From JANNNX01 sp031398745 (GTDB lineage: Bacteria > Actinomycetota > Acidimicrobiia > Acidimicrobiales > CADCSY01), in NCBI GenBank assembly GCA_031398745.1, contig JANNNX010000048.1, positions 1 to 64,000 of the forward strand: a stretch of 64,000 bases of DNA, in the 5' to 3' direction. Of the stretch, positions 20,337 to 28,457 are shown in pieces. Made by a program: the position numbers and the translations under genes. The notes beneath the pieces are model-generated. The model saw nothing but the letters and a program-made list of their open reading frames with translations. It was not told where the DNA came from and did no database searches. Positions within the stretch are counted from its first letter, which is position 1, and the number at the start of each line of letters is the position of its first letter.

Positions 20337-21091
20337 CCGCGACCAAGACCAACGAGCGCCCGGGCACCCGGGCCGTCTTGCACCACGAGGGCGTGTCAGC
20401 CAGCAAGGTGCGGGCCGTCCTCGGGCTCATCCGTGGCCTCGACGTGCGGACCGCCGACGAGGTGCTCCGCTACTCCGAGCGCGGGGCGGCGGTCATCGTG
20501 CGCAAGCTCCTGGCCTCCGCGGTGGCGAACGCGGCGGCCAACGACAGCCTCGACAGCGAGGAGCTCTACGTGGCCACGGCTTACGCCGACGAGGCCAAGA
20601 CCCTCCGTCGCTTCCGGCCTCGGGCCCGTGGCCGAGCCGCCCGGATCCGCAAGCGCTCGTGCCACGTCACGATCATCGTGGCCCGCATGTCCGAGGCCGA
20701 GCTGACCCGCCGTCGGGCCAAGGACGCCATCCGCCCCGGCTCCCGTGCCGCCCGGGTGGCCGCCCAGCAGGCCACCGACACCCGCCGTCGTCGCCGCCGC
20801 TCCCGCCAAGCTGAAACGACAACCCACGACCACGACGACCACGACCACGACGGCCACGACCACGACGGCCACGACCACGACGAGCCCGACCAGGACACAG
20901 CCGCACCCGAGGAAACCGACGCCGAAGCCCCGCTGAGCCAGGAGGAGACGGCCTCCTCGAGCGAAGGAGCATCCGGTCACGCCCGCGACGAAGCCGAGGA
21001 GGCCGTCTCCGACGGACCGCAGGAGGCCGACTCCGAGGAGACGGCGGAGAAGAACGAGCCCAAGGCCAAGACCGGCGAAGAGGAGGCCTGA
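20333..21091 (+). CDS. rplV: Ribosomal protein L22 with a long His/Asp-rich C-terminal extension
   Basis: Residues 15-120 are a normal L22, which lines the exit tunnel. It includes the beta hairpin region FRPRARGRAARIRKRSCHVTIIV. Bacterial L22 usually ends near here at about 110-130 residues. This product runs to 252. The added tail has an Arg patch (151-158), a His/Asp run made of HD, HDD and HDG units (165-183), and then an acidic Glu/Ala/Ser segment. The His/Asp run resembles divalent-metal-binding low-complexity tracts. The frame is continuous with no frameshift, and rpsC follows with a 1-base overlap, so the tail is real coding sequence. Confidence 0.96.
   Translation: MTATKTNERPGTRAVLHHEGVSASKVRAVLGLIRGLDVRTADEVLRYSERGAAVIVRKLLASAVANAAANDSLDSEELYVATAYADEAKTLRRFRPRARGRAARIRKRSCHVTIIVARMSEAELTRRRAKDAIRPGSRAARVAAQQATDTRRRRRRSRQAETTTHDHDDHDHDGHDHDGHDHDEPDQDTAAPEETDAEAPLSQEETASSSEGASGHARDEAEEAVSDGPQEADSEETAEKNEPKAKTGEEEA
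20825..20881 (+). repeat. His/Asp codon repeat in the rplV tail
   Basis: Nineteen codons of mainly CAC and GAC encode the His/Asp tract of L22 (residues 165-183). Part of it is a 15-base unit, GGCCACGACCACGAC, in tandem. Slippage in units of three would keep the frame. Confidence 0.9.
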
Positions 21092-22035
21092 TGGGCCAGA
21101 AGGTCAACCCCTACGGCTTCCGCCTCGGTGTCATCACCGACTGGAAGTCCCGCTGGTTCTCCGACCGGGAGTACAAGCGCTACGTCATCGAGGACTGGAA
21201 GATCCGCGACGACCTGATGCGCCAATTACCCCACGCCGCGATCAGCCGCATCGAGATCGAGCGGACCCGCGACCGCCTGCGGGTCGACGTCCACACCGCT
21301 CGCCCGGGCATCGTGATCGGTCGGCGGGGCGCCGAGGCCGACCGGCTCCGGGGGCGCCTGGCCAAGCTCACCGGCGACAACCGTGTGCAGCTCAACATCC
21401 AGGAGATCAAGCAGCCCGAGCTCGATGCCGCCCTCATCGCCCAGGGGGTGGCCGACCAGCTGGCCGGCCGGGTCAACTTCCGCCGGGCCATGAAGCGGGC
21501 GGTGCAGAACGCCCAGAAGGCGGGCGTGCTCGGCATCCGGGTCCAGTGCTCGGGTCGCCTCAACGGTGCCGAGATGAGTCGGACCGAGTGGTACCGCGAG
21601 GGTCGGGTCCCGCTGCACACCCTCCGGGCCGACATCGACTATGGCTTGCGCGAGGCGCACACCACCTACGGGCGTATCGGCGTGAAGGTGTGGCTCTACA
21701 AGGGCGACATCCTCCCGTACAAGACCTCCAGCGATGACAAGGCCCTGCGGGAGGCGGCCATGGCCGTCGGCGAGACGTCGGGCTTGGCCCGTCCCCGGCG
21801 GGTCGTGTCCGCCGGTGGTGGCCGCCGCCCGACCGAGGGTGGCGCTGCGCCGGTTGCCGGTGCCGAGCCGACCGATGCCGCCGACGCCGCCGAATCGGCC
21901 GAGCCCATCGAGGCCGAGCCGATCATCAAGGAGGCAGATCCCGAGCTCGAGCGCCTCTTGGCCGAGGAGGAGGAGATCGAGCGCCTCACCCGAGAGCACC
22001 ACGAGACCCCCCACTTCCGGCCCGGGGAGGACTGA
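21091..22035 (+). CDS. rpsC: Ribosomal protein S3 with acidic C-terminal extension
   Basis: S3 lines the mRNA entry channel and contributes to helicase activity. The KH domain with GIVIGRRGAEADRLRG and the C-terminal domain ending near residue 215 are canonical. The protein continues to 314, with an Ala/Pro/Glu-rich and finally Glu/Arg-rich tail (about 230-314). That is longer than most bacterial S3 proteins. The ATG overlaps the rplV stop by one base. Confidence 0.97.
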   Translation: MGQKVNPYGFRLGVITDWKSRWFSDREYKRYVIEDWKIRDDLMRQLPHAAISRIEIERTRDRLRVDVHTARPGIVIGRRGAEADRLRGRLAKLTGDNRVQLNIQEIKQPELDAALIAQGVADQLAGRVNFRRAMKRAVQNAQKAGVLGIRVQCSGRLNGAEMSRTEWYREGRVPLHTLRADIDYGLREAHTTYGRIGVKVWLYKGDILPYKTSSDDKALREAAMAVGETSGLARPRRVVSAGGGRRPTEGGAAPVAGAEPTDAADAAESAEPIEAEPIIKEADPELERLLAEEEEIERLTREHHETPHFRPGED

Positions 22036-22040
22036 CCGCC

Positions 22041-22463
22041 GTGTTGATGCCGAAGAAGGTCAAGCACCGCAAGCAGCACCGCGGCCGACTCACCGGGATG
22101 GCCAAGGGTGGATCCGAGATCGCCTTCGGCGACTTCGGGATCCAGGCCATGGAGCCCGGCTGGATCACCGCCCGCCAGATCGAGGCGGCCCGTATCGCCA
22201 TGACCCGTCACGTCAAGCGTGGCGGGAAGGTCTGGATCAATGTGTTCCCGGACAAGCCGGTCACCCAGAAGCCGGCCGAGACCCGTATGGGCTCGGGCAA
22301 GGGCAACCCAGAGATGTGGGTCGCGGTGATCAAGCCCGGTCGCATCCTCTTCGAGCTCTCGGGTGTCACCGAGGAGCTGGCCAAGGGGGCCATGGAGCGG
22401 GCGATCCAGAAGCTGCCGATCAAGGCCCGGTTCGTGACCCGGGCGTCGGGTGAGGTGATCTGA
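22041..22463 (+). CDS. rplP: Ribosomal protein L16
   Basis: L16 organises the A-site tRNA and subunit interface. The start offers GTG-TTG-ATG in a row. The GTG at 22041 reproduces the conserved N-terminus (MLMPKKVKHRKQHRG) and sits 10 bases after GGGGAGG, so it is chosen. The 140-residue product has RGGKVWINVFPDKPVT and RMGSGKGNPEMWVAVIKPGR, with the Arg that is hydroxylated in some bacteria. Confidence 0.97.
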   Translation: MLMPKKVKHRKQHRGRLTGMAKGGSEIAFGDFGIQAMEPGWITARQIEAARIAMTRHVKRGGKVWINVFPDKPVTQKPAETRMGSGKGNPEMWVAVIKPGRILFELSGVTEELAKGAMERAIQKLPIKARFVTRASGEVI

Positions 22464-22739
22464 GTGGCTCGACAGACTGAGGAGCTGCGGAACCTGGGTG
22501 ACCAGGAGCTGGTCGACCGCCTGGCCGAGACCCGCCAGGAGCTGTTCAACCTGCGGTTCCGCCACGTGACCAGCCAGCTCGACGACAGTGCCCGCCTCGG
22601 GCTGCTCCGCCGCCAGGTGGCCCGGCTCAACACGCTTCTGCGGGAGCGGGAGATCGCGGCCGCCGAGGCGGCCGCCAAGGACGAGCGGGCCGCGGTGGCG
22701 GTCGGCACTGAGGAGACGGATGGTGAGCGCGATGGCTGA
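22464..22739 (+). CDS. rpmC: Ribosomal protein L29
   Basis: L29 is a small two-helix protein near the tunnel exit. The conserved region RLAETRQELFNLRFRHVTSQLDD and the second helix are present within the first 65 residues. A further 25 residues of Ala/Glu-rich tail bring it to 91, longer than the usual 60-75. The GTG directly abuts the rplP stop. Confidence 0.96.
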   Translation: MARQTEELRNLGDQELVDRLAETRQELFNLRFRHVTSQLDDSARLGLLRRQVARLNTLLREREIAAAEAAAKDERAAVAVGTEETDGERDG

Positions 22740-23013
22740 GGCCGAGACCGACGCCACGACCCGGGCGAACCCGCGCAAGGTGCGCGAGGGCCTGGTCTCG
22801 TCGGCGGGGATGGACAAGACGATCGTCGTCGAGGTGGTGTCGCGGGTGCGCCACCCCCGCTACGACAAGACCGTCCAGCAGACGAAGCGGCTCTACGTCC
22901 ACGACGCCGACAACGACGCCAAGATCGGCGACCGGGTGCGGGTGTCCGAGACCCGACCGCTGTCGAAGACGAAGCGCTGGCGCCTCGTCGAGATCCTCGA
23001 GAGGGCTCGGTGA
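22720..23013 (+). CDS. rpsQ: Ribosomal protein S17
   Basis: S17 is a primary 16S-binding OB-fold protein. The core is clear: VREGLVSSAGMDKTIVVEV, RHPRYDKTVQQTKRLYVHD and RVSETRPLSKTKRWRLVEIL. Starts at 22720 (ATG), 22723 (GTG) and 22732 (ATG) are all in frame. AGGAG at 22711-22715 favours the first two, giving about 97 residues and a 20-base overlap with rpmC. Confidence 0.95.
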   Translation: MVSAMAEAETDATTRANPRKVREGLVSSAGMDKTIVVEVVSRVRHPRYDKTVQQTKRLYVHDADNDAKIGDRVRVSETRPLSKTKRWRLVEILERAR

Positions 23014-23017
23014 TCTC

Positions 23018-23386
23018 GTGATCCAGCAAGAGTCCCGCCTCCGGGTGGCCGACAACTCAGGTGCCCGTGAGGTGCTCTGCATCAAGGTGCTCGGCGGCTC
23101 CAAGCGCCGCTACGCCTCGATTGGCGACGTGTTCGTGGCCACCGTCAAGGACGCCATCCCGGGCGCCGCGGTCAAGCGGGGCGACGTCGTCAAGTGCGTG
23201 GTGGTGCGGGTGAAGAAGGAGAAGCGCCGTCCGGACGGGTCCTACATCCGCTTCGACGAGAACGCGGCCGTCCTGATCAACGACCAGATGCAGCCGCGGG
23301 GCACCCGGATCTTCGGGCCCGTCGGCCGAGAGCTGCGGGACAAGCGCTTCATGCGCATCGTGTCGCTGGCCCCGGAGGTGCTGTGA
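23018..23386 (+). CDS. rplN: Ribosomal protein L14
   Basis: L14 is part of the inter-subunit bridge with 16S h14 and the binding site of the silencing factor RsfS. The 122-residue protein is canonical: MIQQESRLRVADNSGAREVLCIKVLGGS, FDENAAVLIN and ARRPT-like basic loops. The GTG at 23018 is the only start that gives the family N-terminus. Confidence 0.98.
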   Translation: MIQQESRLRVADNSGAREVLCIKVLGGSKRRYASIGDVFVATVKDAIPGAAVKRGDVVKCVVVRVKKEKRRPDGSYIRFDENAAVLINDQMQPRGTRIFGPVGRELRDKRFMRIVSLAPEVL

Positions 23387-23388
23387 CC

Positions 23389-23700
23389 ATGAAGATCCGC
23401 AAGGGCGACCGGGTGGTCGTGCTGGCTGGCAAGGACAAGGGCAAGGAGGGCGTGGTGTCGCGGTCCCTCCCGACCAAGAGCAAGGTGATCGTCGACGGCG
23501 TGAACGTGGCCAAGAAGCACCAGCGGCCGACCGGGACGACCATGCAGGGCGGAATCATCGACAAGGAGATGCCGCTCCACGTCTCGAACGTGGCCATCGT
23601 GAGCCCAGCCGATGGCAAGCCCACCCGGGTGGGCTACCGCTTCGACGACAACGGCAACAAGATCCGGGTCTGCAAGCGCACGGGGGTGGAGCTGCCGTGA
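23389..23700 (+). CDS. rplX: Ribosomal protein L24
   Basis: L24 initiates 50S assembly. The KOW motif MKIRKGDRVVVLAGKDKGKEG begins the 103-residue protein, and NVAKKHQRPT and the basic C-terminus follow. The ATG at 23389 has GGAGG 10 bases upstream. A GTG two codons earlier (23383) overlaps the rplN stop and is possible. Confidence 0.97.
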   Translation: MKIRKGDRVVVLAGKDKGKEGVVSRSLPTKSKVIVDGVNVAKKHQRPTGTTMQGGIIDKEMPLHVSNVAIVSPADGKPTRVGYRFDDNGNKIRVCKRTGVELP

Positions 23701-24269
23701 CCGACACCCAGACCACCACACCCGCCCGGCCTCGCCTGCGGGTGCGCTATGACACCGAGCTCCGCGACCAGCTGCTCGAGACGCTCGAGCTGACCAACGT
23801 CATGCAGGTGCCCCGCCTCGAGAAGATCGTGGTCAACATGGGCGTCGGGGCGGCCGTCGGCCAGGCCTCGCTGCTCGAGGGCGCGGTCCGCGATCTCGAA
23901 CTGATCACCGGCCAGAAGGCGGTCGTGACCCGGGCCAAGAAGTCGATCGCGGGCTTCAAGCTCCGCGAGGGTCAAGCCATCGGCTGCCGGGTGACCCTGC
24001 GGGGCGACCGCATGTGGGAGTTCCTCGACCGGCTGGTGGCCCTGGCCATCCCCCGGATCCGTGACTTCCGCGGCCTCCCGGCCAAGAGCTTCGACGGCCG
24101 CGGCAACTACACGTTCGGGGTCAGCGAGCAGCTCATCTTCCCGGAGATCGACTACGACAAGGTCGACGCCACCCGGGGCATGGACATCACCATCGTGACC
24201 ACCGCCGTCACCGACGCCGAGGGCCGAGCGCTGCTCGATGCCCTGGGCTGGCCGTTCATCCGAGCCTGA
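23697..24269 (+). CDS. rplE: Ribosomal protein L5
   Basis: L5 binds 5S rRNA and forms the B1b bridge with S13. The 190-residue protein has MQVPRLEKIVVNMGVG, TRAKKSIAGFKLREGQAIG and RDFRGLPAKSFDGRGNYTFGV. The GTG at 23697 overlaps the rplX stop by 4 bases. Confidence 0.98.
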   Translation: MTDTQTTTPARPRLRVRYDTELRDQLLETLELTNVMQVPRLEKIVVNMGVGAAVGQASLLEGAVRDLELITGQKAVVTRAKKSIAGFKLREGQAIGCRVTLRGDRMWEFLDRLVALAIPRIRDFRGLPAKSFDGRGNYTFGVSEQLIFPEIDYDKVDATRGMDITIVTTAVTDAEGRALLDALGWPFIRA

Positions 24270-24282
24270 ACCGAGAGGGAAC

Positions 24283-24468
24283 ATGGCCAAGAAGGCTCTG
24301 ATCGAGAAGTCCAAGCGCAAGCCGAAGTTCAAGGTGCGCGCCTACACGCGCTGCCAGCGCTGTGGACGTCCCCATGCGGTGTTCCGCAAGTTCGGCCTGT
24401 GCCGAGTGTGCTTGCGGACGATGGTGCACGCCGGCGAGATGCCCGGCGTGACCAAGGCGAGCTGGTGA
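24283..24468 (+). CDS. rpsZ: Ribosomal protein S14, zinc-binding type
   Basis: This is the short 61-residue S14 with four zinc ligands, C24, C27, C40 and C43 (CQRC and CRVC). It belongs to the 30S head. Actinobacteria often also carry a longer zinc-free S14 induced under zinc starvation; none is in this window. GAGAGGGA precedes the ATG. Confidence 0.98.
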   Translation: MAKKALIEKSKRKPKFKVRAYTRCQRCGRPHAVFRKFGLCRVCLRTMVHAGEMPGVTKASW

Positions 24469-24481
24469 GGAGGGCGAGACC

Positions 24482-24886
24482 ATGACGATGACCGACCCCC
24501 TCGCGGACATGCTGACCCGCATCCGCAACGGCAACACCGCCTTCCACGACGAGGTGCGGATGCCGTCGTCGAAACTGAAGGAGGCGCTGGCCCAGATCTT
24601 GCTGCGCGAGGGCTACATCGCCGGCTTCAGCGTGGCCGACGCGGTGGATGCCCCGGGCCAGGTGCTCACCATCACCATGAAGTACACCCCCGAGCGGGTG
24701 CGGACGATCTCGGGGATCTCCCGGGTGTCCAAGCCGGGCTTGCGGGTGTACCGCAAGGCCGACCGCCTGCCTCGGGTCCTCGGCGGCCTCGGTGTCGCTG
24801 TCCTGTCGACCAGCCACGGGCTCATGACCGACCGCGAGGCGCGCCAGCGCCGCGTGGGCGGCGAGATCCTGTGCTTCGTGTGGTGA
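24482..24886 (+). CDS. rpsH: Ribosomal protein S8
   Basis: S8 is a primary 16S-binding protein and in E. coli the repressor of the spc operon. The 134-residue sequence starts MTMTDPLADMLTRIRNGN and ends GGEILCFVW, both family hallmarks. The first of two in-frame ATGs (24482) matches the family start and follows GGAGGGCGAG. Confidence 0.98.
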   Translation: MTMTDPLADMLTRIRNGNTAFHDEVRMPSSKLKEALAQILLREGYIAGFSVADAVDAPGQVLTITMKYTPERVRTISGISRVSKPGLRVYRKADRLPRVLGGLGVAVLSTSHGLMTDREARQRRVGGEILCFVW

Positions 24887-24893
24887 GGCGACG

Positions 24894-25433
24894 ATGAGCC
24901 GGATCGGACGTTCCCCCATCCCCGTGCCCTCGGGCGTCGAGATCGCCCTCGACGGTGCCGAGGTCACGGTCAAGGGCCCCAAGGGCTCTTTGGCCCGCAC
25001 CGTCCCGGCGCCGATCACCCTCCGCCAGGAGGACGGCCAGCTGCTGGTCGAGCGCCCCGACGACGAGCGCCGGAGCCGGGCCCTGCACGGCCTGGTCCGC
25101 TCGCTGGTGGCCAACATGGTCACCGGTGTGACCACTGGCTACACCAAGGAGCTCGAGATCGTCGGCGTCGGCTACCGGGCGACGCCCGCCGGCCCCAGCC
25201 GCATCGACCTTGCCCTCGGCTTCTCCCACCCGGTGTCGGTCGACGCCCCCGACGGCATCACCTTCACGGTGCCCCAGCCGACCCGCATCGTGGTCGAGGG
25301 CATCGACAAGGAGCTCGTGGGCCAGGTCGCCGCCAACATCCGCAAGCTGCGCAAGCCAGAGCCCTACAAGGGCAAGGGCGTGCGCTACGCCGGTGAGCTG
25401 GTCCGCCGCAAGGCGGGCAAGGCCGCCAAGTAG
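24894..25433 (+). CDS. rplF: Ribosomal protein L6
   Basis: L6 lies near the GTPase-associated centre and the sarcin-ricin loop. The 179-residue protein has the paired domains. The start is MSRIGRSPIPVPSGV, and the signature region RKPEPYKGKGVRYAGELVRRKAGK is near the end. The ATG is 7 bases after rpsH. Confidence 0.98.
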   Translation: MSRIGRSPIPVPSGVEIALDGAEVTVKGPKGSLARTVPAPITLRQEDGQLLVERPDDERRSRALHGLVRSLVANMVTGVTTGYTKELEIVGVGYRATPAGPSRIDLALGFSHPVSVDAPDGITFTVPQPTRIVVEGIDKELVGQVAANIRKLRKPEPYKGKGVRYAGELVRRKAGKAAK

Positions 25434-25450
25434 CCGAAGGAACCGAGATC

Positions 25451-25819
25451 GTGAGCGCTTCCGCCAAGAAGAGAGCCGTCGCCCGCAAGCGACGCCACAC
25501 CCGTGTGCGCAAGAAGGTGCAGGGCACGCCCAGCCGTCCCCGCCTGGCCGTGCACCGGTCGAACCGCCACGTCGTGGCTCAGGTGATCGACGACGAGTCC
25601 GGCCGCACCCTGGCCGCGGCCTCGACCCTCGAGGCCGACATCCGCCAGCAGGGATCGACCGGCAACAAGGACGCGGCCGCGGCCTGCGGGCGCCTGGTCG
25701 CCGAGCGGGCGACGGCGGCCGGCATCACCACCGTCGTGTTCGATCGCGGCGGCTTCCTTTATCACGGCCGGGTGGCGGCGCTGGCCGACGCTGCCCGGGC
25801 AGCAGGACTGGAGTTCTGA
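25451..25819 (+). CDS. rplR: Ribosomal protein L18
   Basis: L18 carries 5S rRNA into the 50S central protuberance. The 122-residue protein has the basic N-terminal tail (RAVARKRRHTRVRKKVQGT), RPRLAVHRSNRHVVAQVIDD and the C-terminal FDRGGFLYHGRVAALADAAR. The GTG at 25451 fits the family. Its stop overlaps the rpsE ATG by one base. Confidence 0.98.
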   Translation: MSASAKKRAVARKRRHTRVRKKVQGTPSRPRLAVHRSNRHVVAQVIDDESGRTLAAASTLEADIRQQGSTGNKDAAAACGRLVAERATAAGITTVVFDRGGFLYHGRVAALADAARAAGLEF

Positions 25820-26373
25820 TGGCGAACGACGCAGGGCTGCGAGAGGCCCGGCTCATCAGCCGGCCTCGCCGGGTGGCCAAGGTGGTCAAGGGTGGGCGGC
25901 GCTTCCAGTTCTCGGCGCTGGTGGTGATCGGCGACGGCAACGGTCGGGTCGGTCTCGGCCACGGCAAGGCGCGGGAGGTTCCCACCGCCATTCAGAAGGC
26001 CACCGAGGACGCCAAGAAGAACCTGGTCGAGGTGCCGCTGACCGGCTCCACCATCATCAACCCGGCGATGGGCGAGTTCGGCGCAGCCCGGGTGCTGCTC
26101 AAGCCGGCGGCTGCCGGTACCGGCGTCATTGCCGGAGGCGCCGCCCGCATCATCCTCGAGGAGGCGGGCATCCACGACGTGCTGTGCAAGTCGCTCGGCT
26201 CGTCGAACCACATCAACGTGGCCAAGGCGACGATCGACGCCCTGCGTCAGCAGCGCCGCCCCGATGACATCGCCCGCATGCGGGGCAAGTCGCCCGAGGA
26301 GGTCACCCCCGGTGGCCTGCTCCGGGCCTACCGAGCGCCCCGCCACGCGCCCGAGCCGGAGGAGGTCGCCTGA
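25819..26373 (+). CDS. rpsE: Ribosomal protein S5
   Basis: S5 helps form the mRNA entry channel and influences decoding accuracy. The 184-residue product has the double-stranded-RNA-binding-like N-domain with the loop VVKGGRRFQFSALVVIGDG and the C-domain ending near GLLRAYRAP. The ATG at 25819 is chosen. Longer in-frame extensions upstream would overlap rplR and rplF and do not resemble S5. Confidence 0.98.
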   Translation: MANDAGLREARLISRPRRVAKVVKGGRRFQFSALVVIGDGNGRVGLGHGKAREVPTAIQKATEDAKKNLVEVPLTGSTIINPAMGEFGAARVLLKPAAAGTGVIAGGAARIILEEAGIHDVLCKSLGSSNHINVAKATIDALRQQRRPDDIARMRGKSPEEVTPGGLLRAYRAPRHAPEPEEVA

Positions 26374-26582
26374 TGGCCGCCTCCCTCCTGGTGACCCAGG
26401 TCCGGTCGTCGATCGGAGTGAAGCCGAAGCAGCGGGGCACCCTCCGGGCCCTCGGATTGCGCCGTCTCGGTCAGTCCAACGCCCTGCCCGACCGGCCCGA
26501 GATCCGCGGGATGTTGGCCCGGGTGCCGCACCTGGTCGAGGTCGTCGAGTCCGACGAGCCCGTCGTCCCGAAGGAGCGTTGA
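26373..26582 (+). CDS. rpmD: Ribosomal protein L30
   Basis: This 69-residue protein has the L30 pattern: a strand LLVTQVRSSIGVKPKQRGTL, the helix LRALGLRRLGQSN, and a closing strand VPHLVEVVE. It is slightly longer than the usual 60 residues. It overlaps rpsE by one base and is 3 bases before rplO. Confidence 0.97.
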   Translation: MAASLLVTQVRSSIGVKPKQRGTLRALGLRRLGQSNALPDRPEIRGMLARVPHLVEVVESDEPVVPKER

Positions 26583-26585
26583 TCG

Positions 26586-27074
26586 ATGAAGGTCCACGAC
26601 CTGCAGCCGGCCCCCGGTTCGCGTCGCTCCCGCAAGCGGGTGGCGCGCGGCATCGGTGGCCGCGGCGGCAAGACCGCCGGCCGCGGCACCAAGGGCCAGG
26701 GCGCCCGCGACACCGTGCCCGCCGGCTTCGAGGGCGGCCAGATGCCGCTCCAGCGCCGGGTCCCGAAGCTGAAGGGCTTCAAGAACCCGTTCCGGGTCGA
26801 GTACAACGCCGTCAACCTCGACGCCCTCGAAAGCATCCAGGGCGACGAGGTTGACCCCGACGTTCTCCGCGACCGGGGCCTGGTGCACAAGCACGGGCTG
26901 GTCAAGGTGCTCGGACGCGGTGAGCTGACGCGGCCCTTGACGGTCCGTGCCCACGCCTTCTCGGCCTCGGCGCAGCGGGCCATCACCGCGGCAGGAGGTA
27001 CGGTGGAGGTCCTGCCCCCGCCGTTCGGCAACGGCCGGCCCCCGGCCAAGGGCAACGCGCTGACCAATCGCTAG
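26586..27074 (+). CDS. rplO: Ribosomal protein L15
   Basis: L15 is an early 50S assembly protein. The 162-residue sequence begins with the usual KVHDLQPAPGSRRSRKRVAR and the Gly-rich GIGGRGGKTAGRGTKGQGAR. It has GFEGGQMPLQRRVPKLKGF, and the folded C-terminal domain includes TVRAHAFSASAQRAI. secY follows after 47 bases. Confidence 0.98.
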   Translation: MKVHDLQPAPGSRRSRKRVARGIGGRGGKTAGRGTKGQGARDTVPAGFEGGQMPLQRRVPKLKGFKNPFRVEYNAVNLDALESIQGDEVDPDVLRDRGLVHKHGLVKVLGRGELTRPLTVRAHAFSASAQRAITAAGGTVEVLPPPFGNGRPPAKGNALTNR

Positions 27075-27121
27075 CGGCCGGCTCGTCCCGTTCGCCGCCC
27101 GTCTCGTCGAGGAGCCCCATC

Positions 27122-28423
27122 GTGCTGTCGAGCATGCGGAACATGTTCCGGGTCCCCGACCTCCGCAACAAGATCCTGTTCACACTGTTCGTGCTGGTGC
27201 TCTACCGGTTCGGGTCCCACGTGCCGGTGCCTGGTGTCGACTTCGAGGCGGTGAAGCAACTCGAGGAGGAGTCGAGTTCGGGCGGGGTGCTCGGCTTCCT
27301 GAGCCTTTTCTCGGGTGGCGGCCTCACCCGGATGGCGATCTTCGGCCTCGGGATCATGCCGTACATCACCTCGTCGATCATCATGCAGGTGCTCGGCGTG
27401 GTCATCCCGAAGATCGAGGAGTGGCAGCAGCAGGGTGCCGCTGGGCAGCGCAAGATCACCCAGTGGACCCGGTACATGACCGTCGTGCTGGCGGTCCTCC
27501 AGTCGACCGGCCTGGCCTTCCTCTTCCACAACGGCGGCGGCGGCCTGTTCGGCACCAACACCGATATCGATCTGATTCCCGACTTCACCGCACCCCGGGT
27601 GCTGCTGGTGGTCCTGTCGCTCACCGCCGGCACGGCGCTGCTCATGTGGATGGCGGAGCTGATCACCCAGCGGGGGATCGGCAACGGCATGTCGCTGCTG
27701 ATCTTCGCCTCGGTCGTGAGTCGCATCCCGGTGGAGGGGGCGAGCATCAAGGCCGAGCAGGGGGTGCTGGTGCTGGCCGGAGTGCTGGCAGTGGCGGTGG
27801 CCGCCATGGTGGCCATCATCTTCATCGACCAGGGCCAGCGCCGGATCCCGGTCCAGTTCGCCAAGCGGGTGGTCGGCCGACGGCAGTACGGCGGCAACAA
27901 CACCTACATCCCTCTGAAGGTGAACCAGTCGGGCGTGATCCCCATCATCTTCGCGAGCTCGGTGCTCTACCTCCCGGTGCTCCTGTCGAACGTGGTGCCC
28001 TGGGACGGGGTCCGGACGTTCATCGACGACCACCTGGTGAACCAGCCGGGCGACCCCATCTATCTGACCTTCTACGGGTCGCTCATCATCTTCTTCGCCT
28101 ACTTCTACACGGCGATCTCGTTCGATCCGGCTAAGCAGGCGGAGACCATCCGTCAACAGGGGGGGTTCATCCCCGGCATTCGGCCGGGTCCCCAGACGGA
28201 GCGCTACCTCAGCCGCATCCTCAACCGGATCACCTTGGCCGGGGCCGCCTTCATCTGTGGCATCGCCCTGATCCCGACGGTCGTGTTCGTGCTCTTCGAC
28301 GTCAGCCAGTTCAACGGCCTGGGGGGCACCTCGCTGCTGATCGCGGTGGGCGTCGCGCTGGAGACGATGAAGCAGATCGACAGCCAGCTCATGATGCGGA
28401 ACTACGAGAGCTTCCTCTCGTAG
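27122..28423 (+). CDS. secY: Preprotein translocase channel subunit SecY
   Basis: SecY is the ten-helix channel of the Sec translocon. The 433-residue product has the plug-region PGVDF and the signature GIMPYITSSIIMQ. The cytoplasmic loop GQRRIPVQFAKR and the C-terminal helices are also present. The start is probably the GTG at 27122; an ATG four codons in (27134) is possible. Its place between rplO and adk is standard. Confidence 0.97.
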   Translation: MLSSMRNMFRVPDLRNKILFTLFVLVLYRFGSHVPVPGVDFEAVKQLEEESSSGGVLGFLSLFSGGGLTRMAIFGLGIMPYITSSIIMQVLGVVIPKIEEWQQQGAAGQRKITQWTRYMTVVLAVLQSTGLAFLFHNGGGGLFGTNTDIDLIPDFTAPRVLLVVLSLTAGTALLMWMAELITQRGIGNGMSLLIFASVVSRIPVEGASIKAEQGVLVLAGVLAVAVAAMVAIIFIDQGQRRIPVQFAKRVVGRRQYGGNNTYIPLKVNQSGVIPIIFASSVLYLPVLLSNVVPWDGVRTFIDDHLVNQPGDPIYLTFYGSLIIFFAYFYTAISFDPAKQAETIRQQGGFIPGIRPGPQTERYLSRILNRITLAGAAFICGIALIPTVVFVLFDVSQFNGLGGTSLLIAVGVALETMKQIDSQLMMRNYESFLS

Positions 28424-28457
28424 TGGGATCGGCAGCGACAGCGAATGGCGGCGGTCG

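Noticed and set aside
20821..20885. Frameshift or assembly error at the His/Asp tract of rplV
   Set aside because: The frame stays open through the tract to a stop that overlaps the rpsC ATG by one base, and neighbouring overlaps are of the same kind, so the tail is genuine.
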